NCBI RefSeq assembly: GCF_001641265.1
Contig: NW_020167526.1
Coordinates: 558,001 to 622,000, forward strand
Direction: 5' to 3'
Length of the DNA stretch: 64,000 nucleotides
Source of the DNA: Pseudogymnoascus destructans
Taxonomy: Eukaryota > Ascomycota > Leotiomycetes > Thelebolales > Thelebolaceae
This document shows positions 43,403 to 55,082 of the stretch, piece by piece (position 1 is the first letter of the stretch; the number at the start of each line of letters is the position of its first letter). The position numbers were made by a program, and so were the translations under genes. The notes beneath the pieces were generated by a model. It saw only the letters and a program-made list of their open reading frames with translations, searched no databases and was not told the origin of the DNA.

Positions 43403-45299
43403 CTAGGTGCTTTTCCTTTCCCCGCCAACTATTCTCCATAGTCCCCTCCATCTCCACCCGGATGTATCCCCTTCAACTCCCTCTAGTAACGCTTTCACCC
43501 TGTCCTCTCTCCCCTTGATCTCTAGCCCCCTTTCACTTCGAAGCCCCGCGCCGCTTCCCAGAACACCCCGGCCCTCCAATCGCAGCGCCTCAAGGATATA
43601 CCCCCTTACCGTCCCGGTCTTCAACGGCGGATCCCGCAGCAACCCTGCAATGTCTTCAACCAACAGTTCTTCATGTGATGACCAGATATGGTAGGCACGT
43701 AAAGCTGCAGGTGCTGCAGTGGTAGAAGGATTCGCGGCGCGGTATGAGACGGCAAAGGCAGCAGCAGCGTCCACGCGAGGGTCTGCAGGTCGTTCGGCCT
43801 TCTTTGCAGGGCGCTTCGATGTTTTGGTAAGAGGTGGAGATGAATCATCATCAGTTTCTAGGGGAATAGAAAGGGACGGGTCTTGGGGGGCGGATGGCGA
43901 CGTCTTGCGCGGCTCGAGGGCTGCAGTAGAATCATCGAGTGAATCGTCAGCGGTGACGAGTTCAATGCCAGATGCAAGGCGGATGGGGAGGCCGAGTTCG
44001 GCGTGGTAGGGGCGCGGTGGCGTGGGGCGCAGAGCTTTTCGTTTTGACTCGAGGACATCGTACAAGATGAACCCCGCATACGCATCACTAGCTGCATACA
44101 AGATCTGCTCCATGCTTAGGGCCTCACTCCAATCGCTGCCACGTACCTCTCCTTTGAATATGGGGAGGGCAAGATGCTCAGATGCTTGCGATGTGAGCGA
44201 CACGAGCTTCTTGTTTATGAGAGTTGGATTGCGTGCAGCAGAGCCCTCAATCAGGCGGTGCAGATGGCTCAACTCGAAAATGCCGCGCGTATCAACCTTG
44301 AGGAACTTCCGCACGCGTGTGCAGTCTGCCTTGATAGCGACGCCGCATTTGGAAACATTGGGGTCCTCAAGGATAGCCTTGAGGGTGGGGGCAACCAGAT
44401 CATCGATGCCGTCTTTGGGGAAGAGTGCGAGATGACTGAGGATGATCCGGTCTTCACAGGCGAGCTGTATAAGAGAAACATTCTTCTTTGGAGAGGAGAA
44501 CCGAGTCGCGTCGATTTTCCATTCAATGTCGAAGCCGAGTATGGGCTTACCCAGGAAGTGCTTCTGAAGCACGGACTCGGTAGTGTGTCGGGACTTGCAA
44601 TAATGGACCTTGACTTTCGTGTCGTCGGGGCCTGTGTATAGTCTGTGCGTCCAGAAGGAATCGGGGGTATCTGGGGTTGCGTCTTTGGCCTTCTGGAGGA
44701 CTTCGGGTGGCATCACAAATGAGAGTGGTGTGTGGACTTCCGTTTCCTCCTTCCGTTTGGGGTTTCCAGTAACAGCCTCTTGCTGGGAGACTTCGATTTG
44801 GGAGGGATCCGTCTGTAAACCGCCCGTGTCGAGAATTGAAGGGGCCCAGCTACTGGAGCTGCTCGGGAGGGATTGTGTTCCTTGGTCAGATTCCTGGGTT
44901 GGGGTCAAATTTTCCTTGCTCGACAAGGTATAGGTATTCTCAATCGTAGCCGTCGAAGTTTCTAGTGTGGATAATGTGGTCGTACTGAGTGCCCTCGGGC
45001 TGCTCCCTCGCAACCCACTCTCGCCATTTCCAAACACGATTCCTTGGGCTGGACTCCATAATCTTCCCAAGTTATATGGTCGTGCTGGTGCAGCAGTGGC
45101 TCTGTTTAAATAAACTATTAGCTTCTCTCCTCACCATGTTACAAAAGGGCAGCACTCACGGTGGCCTTCCTCTCAGTGCAGCCAGAGAGCGCATCGCATC
45201 GTTCGCAAGGCTAGTGGTGCCCGTAAAGCTGCTCATCGAGGTCTGTGATTTTGCGAGGAGTCTGCTCGGTGGTGATACCCCATGATAGCAAAGGCGCAT
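43403..45299 (-). CDS. WRN-like 3'-5' exonuclease (DEDDy)
   Basis: DnaQ-fold exonuclease domain as in WRN/EXD proteins. Exon 1 (45299-45160) encodes a basic, Ser/Arg-rich start (MRLCYHGVSPPSRLLAKSQT) that could be a mitochondrial presequence. The 58 bp intron ends at 45102, and exon 2 (45101-43403) gives a total of about 612 aa. ExoI is ILGFDIEWK (D, E), ExoII KCGVAIKADCTRV (D), ExoIII MEQILYAASDAYAG (Y and D), so all catalytic residues are present. The C-terminal third (AYHIWSSHEELLVEDIAGLLR ... GYILEALRLEGRGV) resembles an HRDC/HTH_40-type helical domain. Convergent with YTM1, 266 bp apart. Role probably nucleic-acid processing; substrate not determinable. Confidence 0.87.
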
Positions 45300-46030
45300 G
45301 TCGTGGAGTGTCGGATTGACAGGCGGGGGGTTGATGGAATCCCTACACTCATGGGTCACGTTGGTCCCCTCGCCACGTTCGGATTTCGCGTATCGGCGGC
45401 AAATGAGTGGCTATCACACGCGTAAAGTGTAGCTTGCACCATATCTCCCATCCAGCCTCAAGAAATGAAGCAGCCCGAGGGTTAGAGGAAGATATATACG
45501 CGATTTATAGTGTATATCAATAGTAGGGATTTAATAAAGGGCGGTTATGGGAATATGGTCTATATATAGATGAATTAAGCATGACGGTGATAACAGTATT
45601 CGATCAAATCGTCCCTAAAATACATTCCCGCACTTGTAAATCAAACGCACAGACCACGACTTATTTCAACGTTCCATGCACGTTCGACCATTGTTCTACT
45701 AGCGCCGAATTTGTCTTGGTGATGGAGTTGTTCCGTTCTTTGACAACACCAAAACATCACCATCCCATAAACACAATTCAACTGACAAGTCTCCCCCGAC
45801 GACCCGAAACGACACCGCTAGGCCGACACCACAGCTAAGCGCCCTTAAATTCACTTCTTTATATTTTGTCCACAAACTGTAAGTTCTTTTCACTTCCTCG
45901 TCCACTCACTCTCTCTCTCTCACCACACTTCATTTTGGCACATATCACGTGCTGTTGGTTCTGTGCCCCTTTCACTTCACCAAGACTCCTATTGCAAATC
46001 AAATCATTCATTCAATTATTCCTCTTCATC
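45300..46030. other. Intergenic, no gene seen
   Basis: Divergent promoter region between the exonuclease and the small basic protein gene. It has pyrimidine-rich runs near 45895-45935 (ctctctctctctc) that look like fungal core-promoter CT tracts for the downstream gene. Frames are short and unconvincing. Confidence 0.4.
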
Positions 46031-46734
46031 ATGAGCTATGATATGGGTCAAACCGATGCCCCTGCCTCTGCCTCTGCCCCTACGCTCAAGGAGCGCATCA
46101 AGGCGAGGATAATCTCCTGGCGCCATGACATCGACGCCCATCTTAGGGATTTCTTCCACGTGTCAGGAGGCCCATACTACTATCAAGTCGTGAAACAAGA
46201 GAGTCAGCTTCTTCTCCTCCCTTCCATCTACACCGACCTGCCCTTTCTCCCTTTCCCCTCGCCTTTCCTCGAATCTACGGTCGCATCCTGGTCATCACAA
46301 TGCCCCAGCTAACACGCCACAGAGGTCAAACGCAACGGCAAGAAAAAGAAGCTCCGTAAGAAGAACCCCGGAAACAAGTTCATCCTCATCAACGGCGTGC
46401 CCTACCCAAAGCCCAGCGCCTACTACCCCGCTCCGCGCCTCCCCTCCATCTCAACAAGCTCAATAACCTCAATCACCTCTGTGCAAACCCAACTGACCCT
46501 CAAACAGGCTTGCACCACGAGTTCCGCAAGCAGAAAAAGGCTGAGGCTAAGCTTCGAGGTGAACGCTACGTACAGCCTAAGCATCCGTACCGTACCTACA
46601 GGGCTTTGAACTCGCACCCAGTTCTATCAGAGAAAGACAAGGAAGCCGCTGCTGATCAGCACGCCGTCAGCCACGATGACGTCGACACAATTACTCCCGC
46701 TTGGTATGTGCTTCCTCTTTTGCTTCCCGTTTGA
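46031..46734 (+). CDS. Small basic hypothetical protein
   Basis: Not a family I recognise. The first exon from ATG 46031 encodes MSYDMGQTDAPASASAPTLK then ERIKARIISWRHDIDAHLRDFF. A second exon from about 46321 encodes a lysine-rich stretch (KRNGKKKKLRKKNPGNKFIL, INGVPYPKPSAYYPAP). A third, after a tiny candidate intron at 46480-46507, encodes HHEFRKQKKAEAKLRGERYV and PKHPYRTYRALNSHPVLSEK, ending at TGA 46732-46734. The CT tract and CAAG-like context before the ATG support a real promoter. The exon 1 donor is uncertain (a GT near 46202 keeps phase). The 3' end overlaps the first exon of LSM5 on the same strand, so transcripts overlap or one model is wrong. Confidence 0.5.
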
Positions 46735-47201
46735 CCTTCATTATGCATCGCGGGATTGTGCAGCGCGCTGACGGAAATAGAACTCATCGATCGCTGTGTC
46801 GGAAGTAAGATCTGGGTTGTCATGAAGACCGACAAAGGTATTTGGATCTTAACTAACTCAGCAACGCCATATCCATATTAACCCCCTATAGAATTCACAG
46901 GCACCCTCACCGGTTTTGATGACTATGTAAACATGGTACTGGAGGATGTGACGGAATTGTATTTCACCCTCCCCACCAAGACTTAGACCAATACTGACCA
47001 GCCCCAGTGACTACACCGGCGCAACAACGAAGATGGAGAAGATTTTGCTGAACGGGAATAACATCTGCATGGCTCGTTTTCCCCCTCTCTTCCTTTTGCT
47101 CTGCCCCTTTTCAACTTTCCCCCTGTCTCTGCTCGTGAACCCCATCTAACAAATCACAGCTGATTCCAGGAGGAGAGGGACCATTGGCTTCTGCATCATA
47201 G
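46676..47201 (+). CDS. LSM5: U6 snRNA-associated Sm-like protein LSM5
   Basis: Subunit of the Lsm2-8 ring (U6 snRNP, nuclear splicing) and the Lsm1-7 ring (cytoplasmic decapping). Exons 46676-46703, 46781-46837, 46892-46958, 47008-47071 and 47160-47201. The start MTSTQLLPL joined to [20 protein letters not shown] matches the family; Sm1 includes FTGTLTGFDDYVNMVLEDVTE and Sm2 is KILLNGNNICM-LIPGGEGP. About 85 aa, the normal size. The acceptor chosen for exon 2 (gaaatag, 46780) restores the conserved LPLELID text; an earlier CAG would not. The last intron appears to start with GC (GCTCGT) rather than GT, because a GT donor breaks the conserved MLIPGGEG motif. Confidence 0.88.
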
Positions 47202-47788
47202 ATCACCCTGTGTGGGTGTCAGGCTGTATAGCAGATAGACAAATGGAGTGAAATTTTTCTGTAACTTTTGGTTACGTCCGTATGTGATGATTTTACCTAT
47301 TGTGGTAATTGGGGCTATAATTACTGTGGCTGGCTGCCACAAATTGTGGTACTGTGTGTCGCCAGAGAGGTTGCAACCCATAGCTATCGCGGTGACAGTT
47401 TTTCCAGCACATCGAACAGCCAGCTTCATGATACATATTCTGTTTACCTCTGTAATCACGTGTTTCCCTCTGTATATTAATATGTTTGCCATCTATCGAA
47501 TATAATGCTCCATACCTCAGGATCATCATTCACATAAGATGCATAGTAACAAAATTCATTCACATAAGATGCATAGTAACAAAATATTGCAGAAGACATG
47601 TAATTCGTTGGGGAAGGATATTGTTGGATTGATTTTCCTCCAACCGAAACGCATCAAAGTCCCCGATACCACGCCAAACCCAACCACCCACCCATAAAAC
47701 TCCCAACACCCGCTATGCATAAACCCCCATACCCATCAGCAGCCCATCCTCCCTGGATCCCATGCCAGTGCCGCAAAGCAAACTGAAT
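47202..47788. repeat. Intergenic with 28 bp tandem duplication
   Basis: Convergent 3' region between LSM5 and RPB11. A ~28 bp unit (ttcacataagatgcatagta plus acaaaattca) is present twice in tandem near 47527-47583. Open frames at 47250-47530 occur on both strands but show no domain; I regard them as chance. Confidence 0.5.
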
Positions 47789-48473
47789 CTACTGCTGTCC
47801 CTGGTTGGTATCCGCAGCAGCGCCCGCCACCATCTTGCGCAACTCGAATTCCTTGGTGAACTCACGGCTCAGCTGGGCCAGCTCCGCCACGAGGGATTTG
47901 GCGATGCCGATGACGGCTTCTTTGGGTGTGAGGGTGCCGTCGGTTTGGACACGGAGCTCGATGGTGGCGAAGAGGGGGTGGGGGACTGGGAGGGGTTATT
48001 AGTTGTGTTCTGGATGCGTGTGGTAGCGCGGGGGGTAGTACCTCTGTAACCAGCGAAGGTGACGTGTGGGTCTTTGAGCAGGTGGGCGCGCAGAAGGTTG
48101 GCCAGGGTGTGGTCCTCCTTCAAGATGGTAAAGATAGATGAGTTCGGGGTGCCTGTTCCGTCGGATTAGCTCTCATTCCACGTGCATCGAGCAGAATCAA
48201 GGTGAACTTACGAGTATCAACAGCCTCAGTGATCTTCTTCTCTCCATCACCCAAGAGGAAGAGTTCGAATCTGTCAGTGATGTTAACTTCCGTTCCTCCA
48301 CGTTGCACGTGCTCGAAGCGGTCCAGGAGGTGGCTGTCGGGGTTGAAGCTGGCCATCGTGTTGGGTGGGCGGTTGTAGGCCGATTTGAGGTTGGCAAGCT
48401 CGACCTCAAGGCGATTGGGGACGTTGACTAAGTGGGCGGTTTGGATCACAGGATCGTCGTAAGAGTAGGCCAT
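47789..48473 (-). CDS. RPB11: RNA polymerase II subunit RPB11
   Basis: Small subunit that dimerises with Rpb3 in RNA polymerase II assembly. Exons 48473-48212, 48152-48042 and 47985-47789 with GT-AG introns. The core reads [20 protein letters not shown], then [20 protein letters not shown], then [20 protein letters not shown] and [19 protein letters not shown], the RPB11/L family in full. The ORF gives 189 aa, about 65 more than usual, because of an N-terminal part ([20 protein letters not shown] ..., with an internal Met at residue 40). That extension may be a mis-annotated first exon or a genuine lineage-specific addition. Confidence 0.9.
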
Positions 48474-49595
48474 AGTTGCGCTTCGTTGCCGATGCTGGCT
48501 TTTGACCGTTTTTTTAGGAGTACAGGCGTATAATTACAACGTGCAGACGGTTGTTTTTATGTTTGAAGACAGAGTTGCGACAGATGGTTTGTAGAGTTGG
48601 TTGGGACAGTGTGTTGAGTTTGTTGTGCACATAGGATGGCGTCTGGAGTATTGTGGTATCTCCTGGCTTATGCCTTTGCGCGACACCATCCACACCCCGC
48701 AATCCTCCCATCGGCAGCGCACATTATTCCGAAGCCATCGCTATGCATATTTTTATCTTTCAGACGGCCCATTATAGAGGAGTCTCTTTGTTGGTCGTGT
48801 GCCTTTTGCCTAGAACCATGCCGACGATCCGCAGGCCATGTCCCACTCTGCTTCCGGCGCCATAAATCGTCGAGGCAGCCGGAGAATACTCTCTACGTCT
48901 CTGCTTTTTCTCGACATGCTCTCCCATCTTATATCAAGCCCAGGCGCCATTCGAAGTTGTCGCGCCACGCCCATCTACGCCCTCAAGTTCCTCGCCACGA
49001 TGTCGCTCCCCACGTTCCAGAATATCCACACGCTCCAGAGGACCGCAACCAAAGCAAGGAGCAACGGAAGGGATGCAACTAACCTATCCGGTGCGTTCAT
49101 GGTTTATCGTCTAAGAATGGTCGTTCGTTCTCCAGCAGTTCTTCCAAAAGTGGCGGCGCACTTGCAAAGGCGGCAAGAAGGGATATGGCTCTTATGGCTA
49201 TATTATATAAGGGGTATATAAAGAGATGATTAAGGCAAATGGAAATGGAAAGTCGTCCAGGTGAAGATAGATGCCAAGGGAGCTATCGCAGGTCGCATCG
49301 AAATAGACCTTCGACATGGAAATTTACCTTTCGACGGGCCTATGTCTGATGGCGCGGCTCTGCGGCAACGCTTGTCTATTTTTGGATCTTGGCGGTAGCA
49401 CGTCTTGGCAAGGGCGTGACTCCTTCCGAGGTCCGATATTGTTGGAACAGGAAGTACCGTGGTACGGGATCACACACAAATCATGTGGTTTCTCCAGTGG
49501 TCGGGACTTCTCACGGGTGCAACGGGGCAGGAGTTCTCACACAGTATATAGCTTACTATAGCAAAATAAGATCGATTGATTAACTACACTATCTA
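48474..49595. other. Intergenic, doubtful small ORFs
   Basis: A frame at 48838-49082 followed by a possible 45 bp intron (gtgcgttcatgg to tctccag near 49091-49137) and a short alanine/lysine-rich exon (SSSKSGGALAKAARRDMAL) could be a small gene, but nothing identifies it. The rest looks non-coding. Promoter of RPB11 at the left end. Confidence 0.3.
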
Positions 49596-49930
49596 ATGGG
49601 CCTACGTGGCTATTTGTAGGCCTTTCGGAGGTTCTGCTTCGACCCCCCAAAAGCCCCCTATTCTGGTGGCTTCAGAGCTGAAACCCCAGTTGAGACTGTG
49701 GTGGTTTCCAGCACCGGTCGGAGATCCTGGGATGCCGTAGTGGATTATAGGGCCAAATACCACCGTATCCCAGCGCCCACGGCCTACTCTCCAACAGATA
49801 TATGATGTCAAAGATAGTGTATATGTAAATCATCTCGGAATCTGCCCGAGGGGTGACTCTTACATATATATCGCATGGTAGGTCGTCGAGTTGTCGACTG
49901 TTTGTATGAAATCTATTATATATCCTCCCC
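49596..49930. repeat. Diverged repeat related to 23190-23468
   Basis: Begins gggcctacgtggctatttgtag, matching gggcctacgtacgctatttg at 23190, and shares later blocks (ccccaaaa, cccagcg). Probably a solo LTR of the older Copia family or another repeat. No target duplication was confirmed. Confidence 0.35.
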
Positions 49931-50073
49931 ATCATAATTATCTTCTCCTCAATCTAACTCCCAATTTCTCTTTTTGAACCTACCAGCCTAGTGTGAATGT
50001 GATAAGATATAGTACCCCGCCATCCACAAACCAACACACCAACTTCAAAAACGAAGCATCTCAGCTCCTCACA

Positions 50074-51162
50074 ATGGCTTCCAACCCAGCCAGCTCCGCT
50101 GCCAAAAGCGCTCCCAAAACCCTAACCCAGCAATACCCCGGCACCACCTCCCCCCTCATCGTCTGCGCCCCCATGCGCCTCATCTCCTCCCCCGCCCTCG
50201 TTCACGCCGTCTCCCAGTCCGGCGGCCTTGGTTTCCTCGGCTTTGGCATCCCCGGAACAGACACCAGCATCCCAGGCCTGAAGACCCTCATCGACGAGGC
50301 AAACGCCCTCTTCACCCCTTCCTCCTCCTCCAGGCCCGCGCCATTCGGCATCGGCTTCCTCCTCATCACCGACCCCTCCCCAACTGAAACCGTCAACCTC
50401 CTCGCCAGCCTCCCTCCCGCCCAAGTCCCCGCAGCAGTCTGGCTCTTCCCAGCCGCATCCCCAGACACTATCGCGAAATGGACGACGGGTCTGCGTTCAC
50501 TCCCCGCTCCACCCAAGATCTGGCTCCAAGTCGGGACGAAAGCACAAGCTCTCAGCTATGCTAAGCTATGCCAGCCGGATGTCCTCGTCCTCCAGGGCGC
50601 TGATGCAGGTGGGCACGGTCTTGCGGCGTCGGCTTCGATCGTAGCACTTGTCCCTGAGACGACGGATGCGCTCCGCGAGGCGGGATTGAATATCCCCGTC
50701 ATAGCCGCGGGGGGCATAGCGGACGGTCGCGGGGTTGCGGCGGCAACTGTGCTCGGTGCGGATGGTGTGGCGATGGGGACGCGGTTCCTTGCTTGTCCTG
50801 AGGCGAAGATTGCGCGGGGGTATCAGGATGCGGTGCTAGTTGCGTCGGATGGGGGTGTTAATACGGTACGTACGCTAATTTATGACACGTTGAGGGGATC
50901 GAAGACGTGGCCGGAGGGGTATAATGGGAGGGGTATTGTGAATAAGAGTTATGTGGATAGTGAGACGCTGGGGGTGGAGGAGAATGTGAAGAAGTATTTG
51001 AAGGCGATGGAGGAGGGCGATAAGGCGTGGGGGGTTGAGGGGAGGGCGACGACGTATGCGGGGAGTGCGGTGGGGTTGGTGGGGGACGTTAAGGGGGCGG
51101 GTAAGATTGTGGAGGAAGTTCGAGGGGAGGCTATCAAGCTGTTGGGAGGGAAGAAGGCCTGA
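50074..51162 (+). CDS. Nitronate monooxygenase-family flavoprotein
   Basis: FMN-dependent TIM-barrel oxidase of the NMO (formerly 2-nitropropane dioxygenase) family that detoxifies alkyl nitronates. No intron; start chosen at 50074 (MASNPASSAAK) because the in-frame ATG at 49993 precedes non-conserved sequence. Family features in order: APMRLISSPALVHAVSQSGG (N-terminal FMN-side loop), DVLVLQGADAGGHG (phosphate/flavin loop with the conserved His), VIAAGGIADGRGVAAATVLG and DGVAMGTRFLACPEA (C-terminal phosphate-binding motifs). About 362 aa, the usual size for class I-like fungal proteins. Strong codon bias in the first half. Physiological substrate not known from sequence. Confidence 0.9.
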   Translation: MASNPASSAAKSAPKTLTQQYPGTTSPLIVCAPMRLISSPALVHAVSQSGGLGFLGFGIPGTDTSIPGLKTLIDEANALFTPSSSSRPAPFGIGFLLITDPSPTETVNLLASLPPAQVPAAVWLFPAASPDTIAKWTTGLRSLPAPPKIWLQVGTKAQALSYAKLCQPDVLVLQGADAGGHGLAASASIVALVPETTDALREAGLNIPVIAAGGIADGRGVAAATVLGADGVAMGTRFLACPEAKIARGYQDAVLVASDGGVNTVRTLIYDTLRGSKTWPEGYNGRGIVNKSYVDSETLGVEENVKKYLKAMEEGDKAWGVEGRATTYAGSAVGLVGDVKGAGKIVEEVRGEAIKLLGGKKA

Positions 51163-52032
51163 TGATGGGCATGGTCCTGTTAGATTTTCGTTGTTATAGA
51201 CACACGTACTGAATTATGATAATGATCACTGGAATAAGATCCTCGAATCCATCGAAAAGATGAGGGTTCCAGATATATGAACTCACCAGTTTCAAGAGAT
51301 CCAGTGCAACAAGCATGGACGATGACTATGATAGCTCCGATATTGAATTTCGGGCTAGCGAGAACTCATTCGCATTTGCTGGACTCGACAGCATCGTGGC
51401 TCGCTCCTTCCCGTCACCGCTCCTTCCCATCATCGTTAGTTGCTGCGTCATTCGCTCCTTATCCACGCTCTCTACCCATTGTAAATCCGGCCGGGACGCC
51501 AACATAATGACGGATACTCCATATGAGGCTTTTAGGGACTCGTGGTGGTTGTTGTGGATGAGGCCTCAGTGGTTTTCATATTTATTGGCTGCCGTGAGGC
51601 CTTCAACTTCGAATGCAGCATCCGTTGTGTACACGTCGTGATGGTTTTTCGAATATATCCCTCTTGCCTTCCTTGATCTATGATCTCCAGCATTTTCTTG
51701 GCGACGCTGACTCCATCCATACCTCAACGCCTTTTGGATTACGGTGTAAGGGAAAGGAGAGGATAGCACGAATATGAGGAGATGCACGTCGTAGTTATAG
51801 AGTCAATGTCTACGCTAAAATCTCCGATATAAGCTATAAAACGCTTGCCAATGCTTATTGGAGGCAAGTAGGCAAGGCCCATATTCCACAGTCCGCCATT
51901 CCGTAGAATAGCAAATAAACAATATCCATACCCTTGCTATCGTGATCGTTATTCCTGTCCCACCTACTCCGCCAAAAAACCGCAAACGTACGTCCCTATT
52001 CCCCCAACGCCAGAAAAAATTAACACCCACCC
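51163..52032. other. Convergent intergenic, no gene supported
   Basis: Between the NMO and RAD16 3' ends. A plus-strand ORF at 51315-51641 (MDDDYDSSDIEFRASENSFA) starts plausibly but has no domain, and its downstream part is low quality; it might be a remnant. AT-rich afterwards. 3' UTRs are expected at both edges. Confidence 0.35.
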
Positions 52033-55000
52033 CTAAGTACCACGGAACAAAAACTGCATATCCTCCGCCGTCAAGCTCTCCATAGCCGCCTCATCATTAT
52101 TAATCGTGCTACGGATCATATTGCTCTTCTTCTCCTGCAACATCACCATCCGGCTCTCGACACTGTCCTCAATGCACAGACGCGTGATGTTGCAGGGGCG
52201 ACATTGTCCAATGCGATGACAGCGGTCCGCAGACTGCCATTCCGCCGCCGGGTTCCACCACGGGTCAACAATGAAGACATGGCTTGCCTCTGTGAGGTTG
52301 AGCGCGACACCGCCGGCCTTCAGGGAAACGAGGAAGCACTCGATGGTTGGGTCTGTCATGAAAGCGTTGATACTGGCCTGGCGCTGCGCGGGTGTCATGC
52401 TGCCGTCCAACATGACCGTTGTGATTCCAGCGCGTCTGAGGCGCCACTCAACAAGTTGCAGCATCGTGGTGAAGCCGGAGAAGATGATGCTCTTCGTTGA
52501 CGAGTTCTTGGAGCGAAGGAGGTGGAGATCGTACAGTAGTGCTTCGATCTTAGATGAACTCGTCCAGTTCTCCATCTTGATTCGGTTGATGATGCTTGTC
52601 TTTTTAACGGCGGACTCATCCTGCACCATCTCAGGTTGCTCGAGGTCAATGGCTAGGGGGAGATGGCAGCGTGGGCAGTCGGGGGTTGCTGTAGATTCTT
52701 CGGATGAGGCGATGTAATTCTTCACACATGTGCGGCAAAAGTCGTGTTTACACGCTGATCTGACCGCATCTTCGGCCGGTTCATCACAAATGCAGCAGCA
52801 CAATATGTTCTGACCACCTGCCCCATCCTTCTTGAGAATCAGATCTGGATGATCTGCGACTTGGCGCATTTGCATGATCAAACCGAAAATGTTGGCGTAG
52901 TTGTTCAGCAGCACACCTTGAGAAACGTAAGTCTCGAACTTGCGAGTACCGCTGTTCATAATGCTGCTAGCGAAGTCATTTTCCTCGTCTCCGAAGAACT
53001 TGCGATCAACATAGATTTCTTTGGCTGGCAGCTCCATCGCAGCAGAATGGTCTGTCTTGACGCGACGGAGCATGAAGCGGTCGGTAAGGAGGCGGAGCTT
53101 TGCAAATGCCTCTTTGCCCGGACCATAGTTGCCGTACTTCTGGATTGGGTTGAGAAGCTCTTGGTTGAAGACCGAGACGTGCTGCATGCCATTGTGGGAG
53201 CATTTGGTGCAGCGGTTTCTTTCATCCATTGCCCATTCAAGTTGGCTGCAGGGGCACTGCTTGCAGAAATAACTTGCGAAAGGTCGGACATCAAGAAACC
53301 TAATCAACGAAAAGAATTCGCCGATACGGTTCTGAAGTGGTGTACCAGAGAGACACCACTTGTGGTCAGCTTTAAGTGCAAAGCAAGCTTTGGCACTTCC
53401 GGTAGTACGTTGCTAGAAACAAATAGTCAGCTCTGAGGGAGGGGGGATGGGGTTGGTTCCTACCTTGATGTTATGAGCCTCATCTAGGATGACCCTGTGA
53501 AACTGGATTTGGTGAACAGGACTCTTTTGGAATGCAACCTCATCTTTTCTCTTCCTGCCCTTCTCTTGGAAGCGGTACAGCGACTCCAAACTGTTGTATG
53601 ACATCAAAATTACATCGTACTTTCGAAGCGTAGCAACTGTGATACCCTTCGCGGCGCTGTTTGTCCCGTGGTAGACGAATGTCTTGAGTGTGCCATCTGT
53701 ATACTGCGCGATTTCTTGCTGCCACTGCATGAGAGCGACAGGCGGGATAAGGACAAGCGACGGGTTCTTAGCTGGATAGTCAGACATAATCAAGGAGACA
53801 GCCTGGATCGTCTTCCCCATGCCCATCTCGTCGCCTAACAATCCTCCGCCCCACTTGGTCTTCTCCATCATCTTCATCCAATTCAAACCTTCCAATTGGA
53901 ACGGTTTCAACTCCCTCGATATATTTGCAGGCTGTTCTGCTTTGGTGGGTGGGATCTTTGGCAGATCTCTAAGCTCTTTCCACATCACTAAAAGCTCTGG
54001 GTGATGGTTTTCCAACCTTTGGCGGGCTGCCCTGGTCCTACTCTCTAACTTGTACGCTCTCCTTTCCGCCAGGGTCATCGTGGTAAAATTGGGCATCTCA
54101 GAGTCATTATCACTATCTCCCTCGGCGGCAGTATCGGGCTGTTCAATTGGGGCAGTATCGTCTGCGGGTTCCATAGCAGGAGTAGACGGCTGTTGGAAGG
54201 TACTTCGGCGTTGGGGCGGGTTATTGCCGTAGCGACGACGAGCTTGAGCAGGACGCCGAGATTGTTTGGTCTCTTCTTTGCCCGTGAAACCCGGGAAGTC
54301 GTTCTCATCCGCAGACAAGGAACCGTTAGTGAACTCGGATACTTCGTCGGAGTCGCGAACCATCGCACGTGCTTTGCCCTTTCTATCAGACAGCTTGGCC
54401 TTCTTTGAAGGTGGGTTATAAGCATCTTCGTCCTCCGAAAAATTGTCTGCAAAGTCCGTCATGGGCAAAACTGATCTCCGAGGTCGTCCACGTCGACTAG
54501 TTCCGAGAGAAGCTTGGGGCTCTGTGCTGACAAGCTCGCTTCGCTCATTTTCTTCGTTCTGCAATGCTCTCGCGAGCTGAGCATCCCTAGAGTTGTCTTC
54601 GAACTCATCATCATCATCATCCTCGCTGTCTAACACCGGCTGGGACCTCTTTCTGCTGCTACTTGGATTCAGGGCAAATTCGCTATTGCGGAGTGCTTTG
54701 CCCCGGTGAACCACGGTGGCTGTAGCCGAAGACACCTCGTGGGCAAGAGATGAGGCGATACGGCGCCTGGTACCACGACTACTTCTAATTAGAATTGAAG
54801 CGAGAGGGGTATGTCATTGATTCCAGAAATCGGGCCCGCAAGAAATCAGATATAGACGACTTACATTGAGGGTTCATCTTTCACCTGAGCTGGGGTAGTA
54901 ACGGCACTTGTAGCGGGGGTAGAGTAACCACTGCTCTCATGTGTGGTAGATGCCGACGACGTGGAAGTCCGGTCGATTGATTCGGCGGCCTGTAGTGGAT

Positions 55001-55082
55001 CGATGTCGTTCTCATCGCCAGCACCATCGTAGGTGGCCGCTATGGAACTTCTAGTCCAACGCCTTGTACTGAGAGCGACCAT
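52033..55082 (-). CDS. RAD16: DNA repair helicase RAD16
   Basis: SWI2/SNF2 ATPase that with Rad7 detects UV lesions in non-transcribed DNA (global-genome nucleotide excision repair) and forms part of a cullin E3 ligase. Exons 55082-54865, 54784-53464 and 53412-52033 give about 972 aa. An acidic, Ser-rich N-terminus (to ~430) precedes the ATPase: GDEMGMGKTIQ (motif I), ILDEAHNIK (motif II, DEAH), WCLSGTPLQNRIGEFFSLIR (III). A RING finger, CCCICDEPAEDAVRSACKHD ... CPRCH, is inserted before the second RecA lobe, as in all RAD16/RAD5 proteins. Motifs V-VI are LVSLKAGGVALNLTEASHV and SADRCHRIGQ. Complete. Divergent from RAD7. Confidence 0.95.

Noticed and set aside
46031..47201. One fused gene joining the small basic protein to LSM5
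   Set aside because: Joining at the first CAG acceptor gives TPACALTEIELID, which breaks the conserved LLPLELID start. The internal ATG at 46676 with the later acceptor gives the expected LSM5 N-terminus.
47250..47530. Hydrophobic 85-codon ORF (WLRPYVMILPIVVIGAIITV) as a small membrane protein
   Set aside because: Open frames exist on both strands over the same AT-rich stretch. There is no conserved motif and no promoter context.
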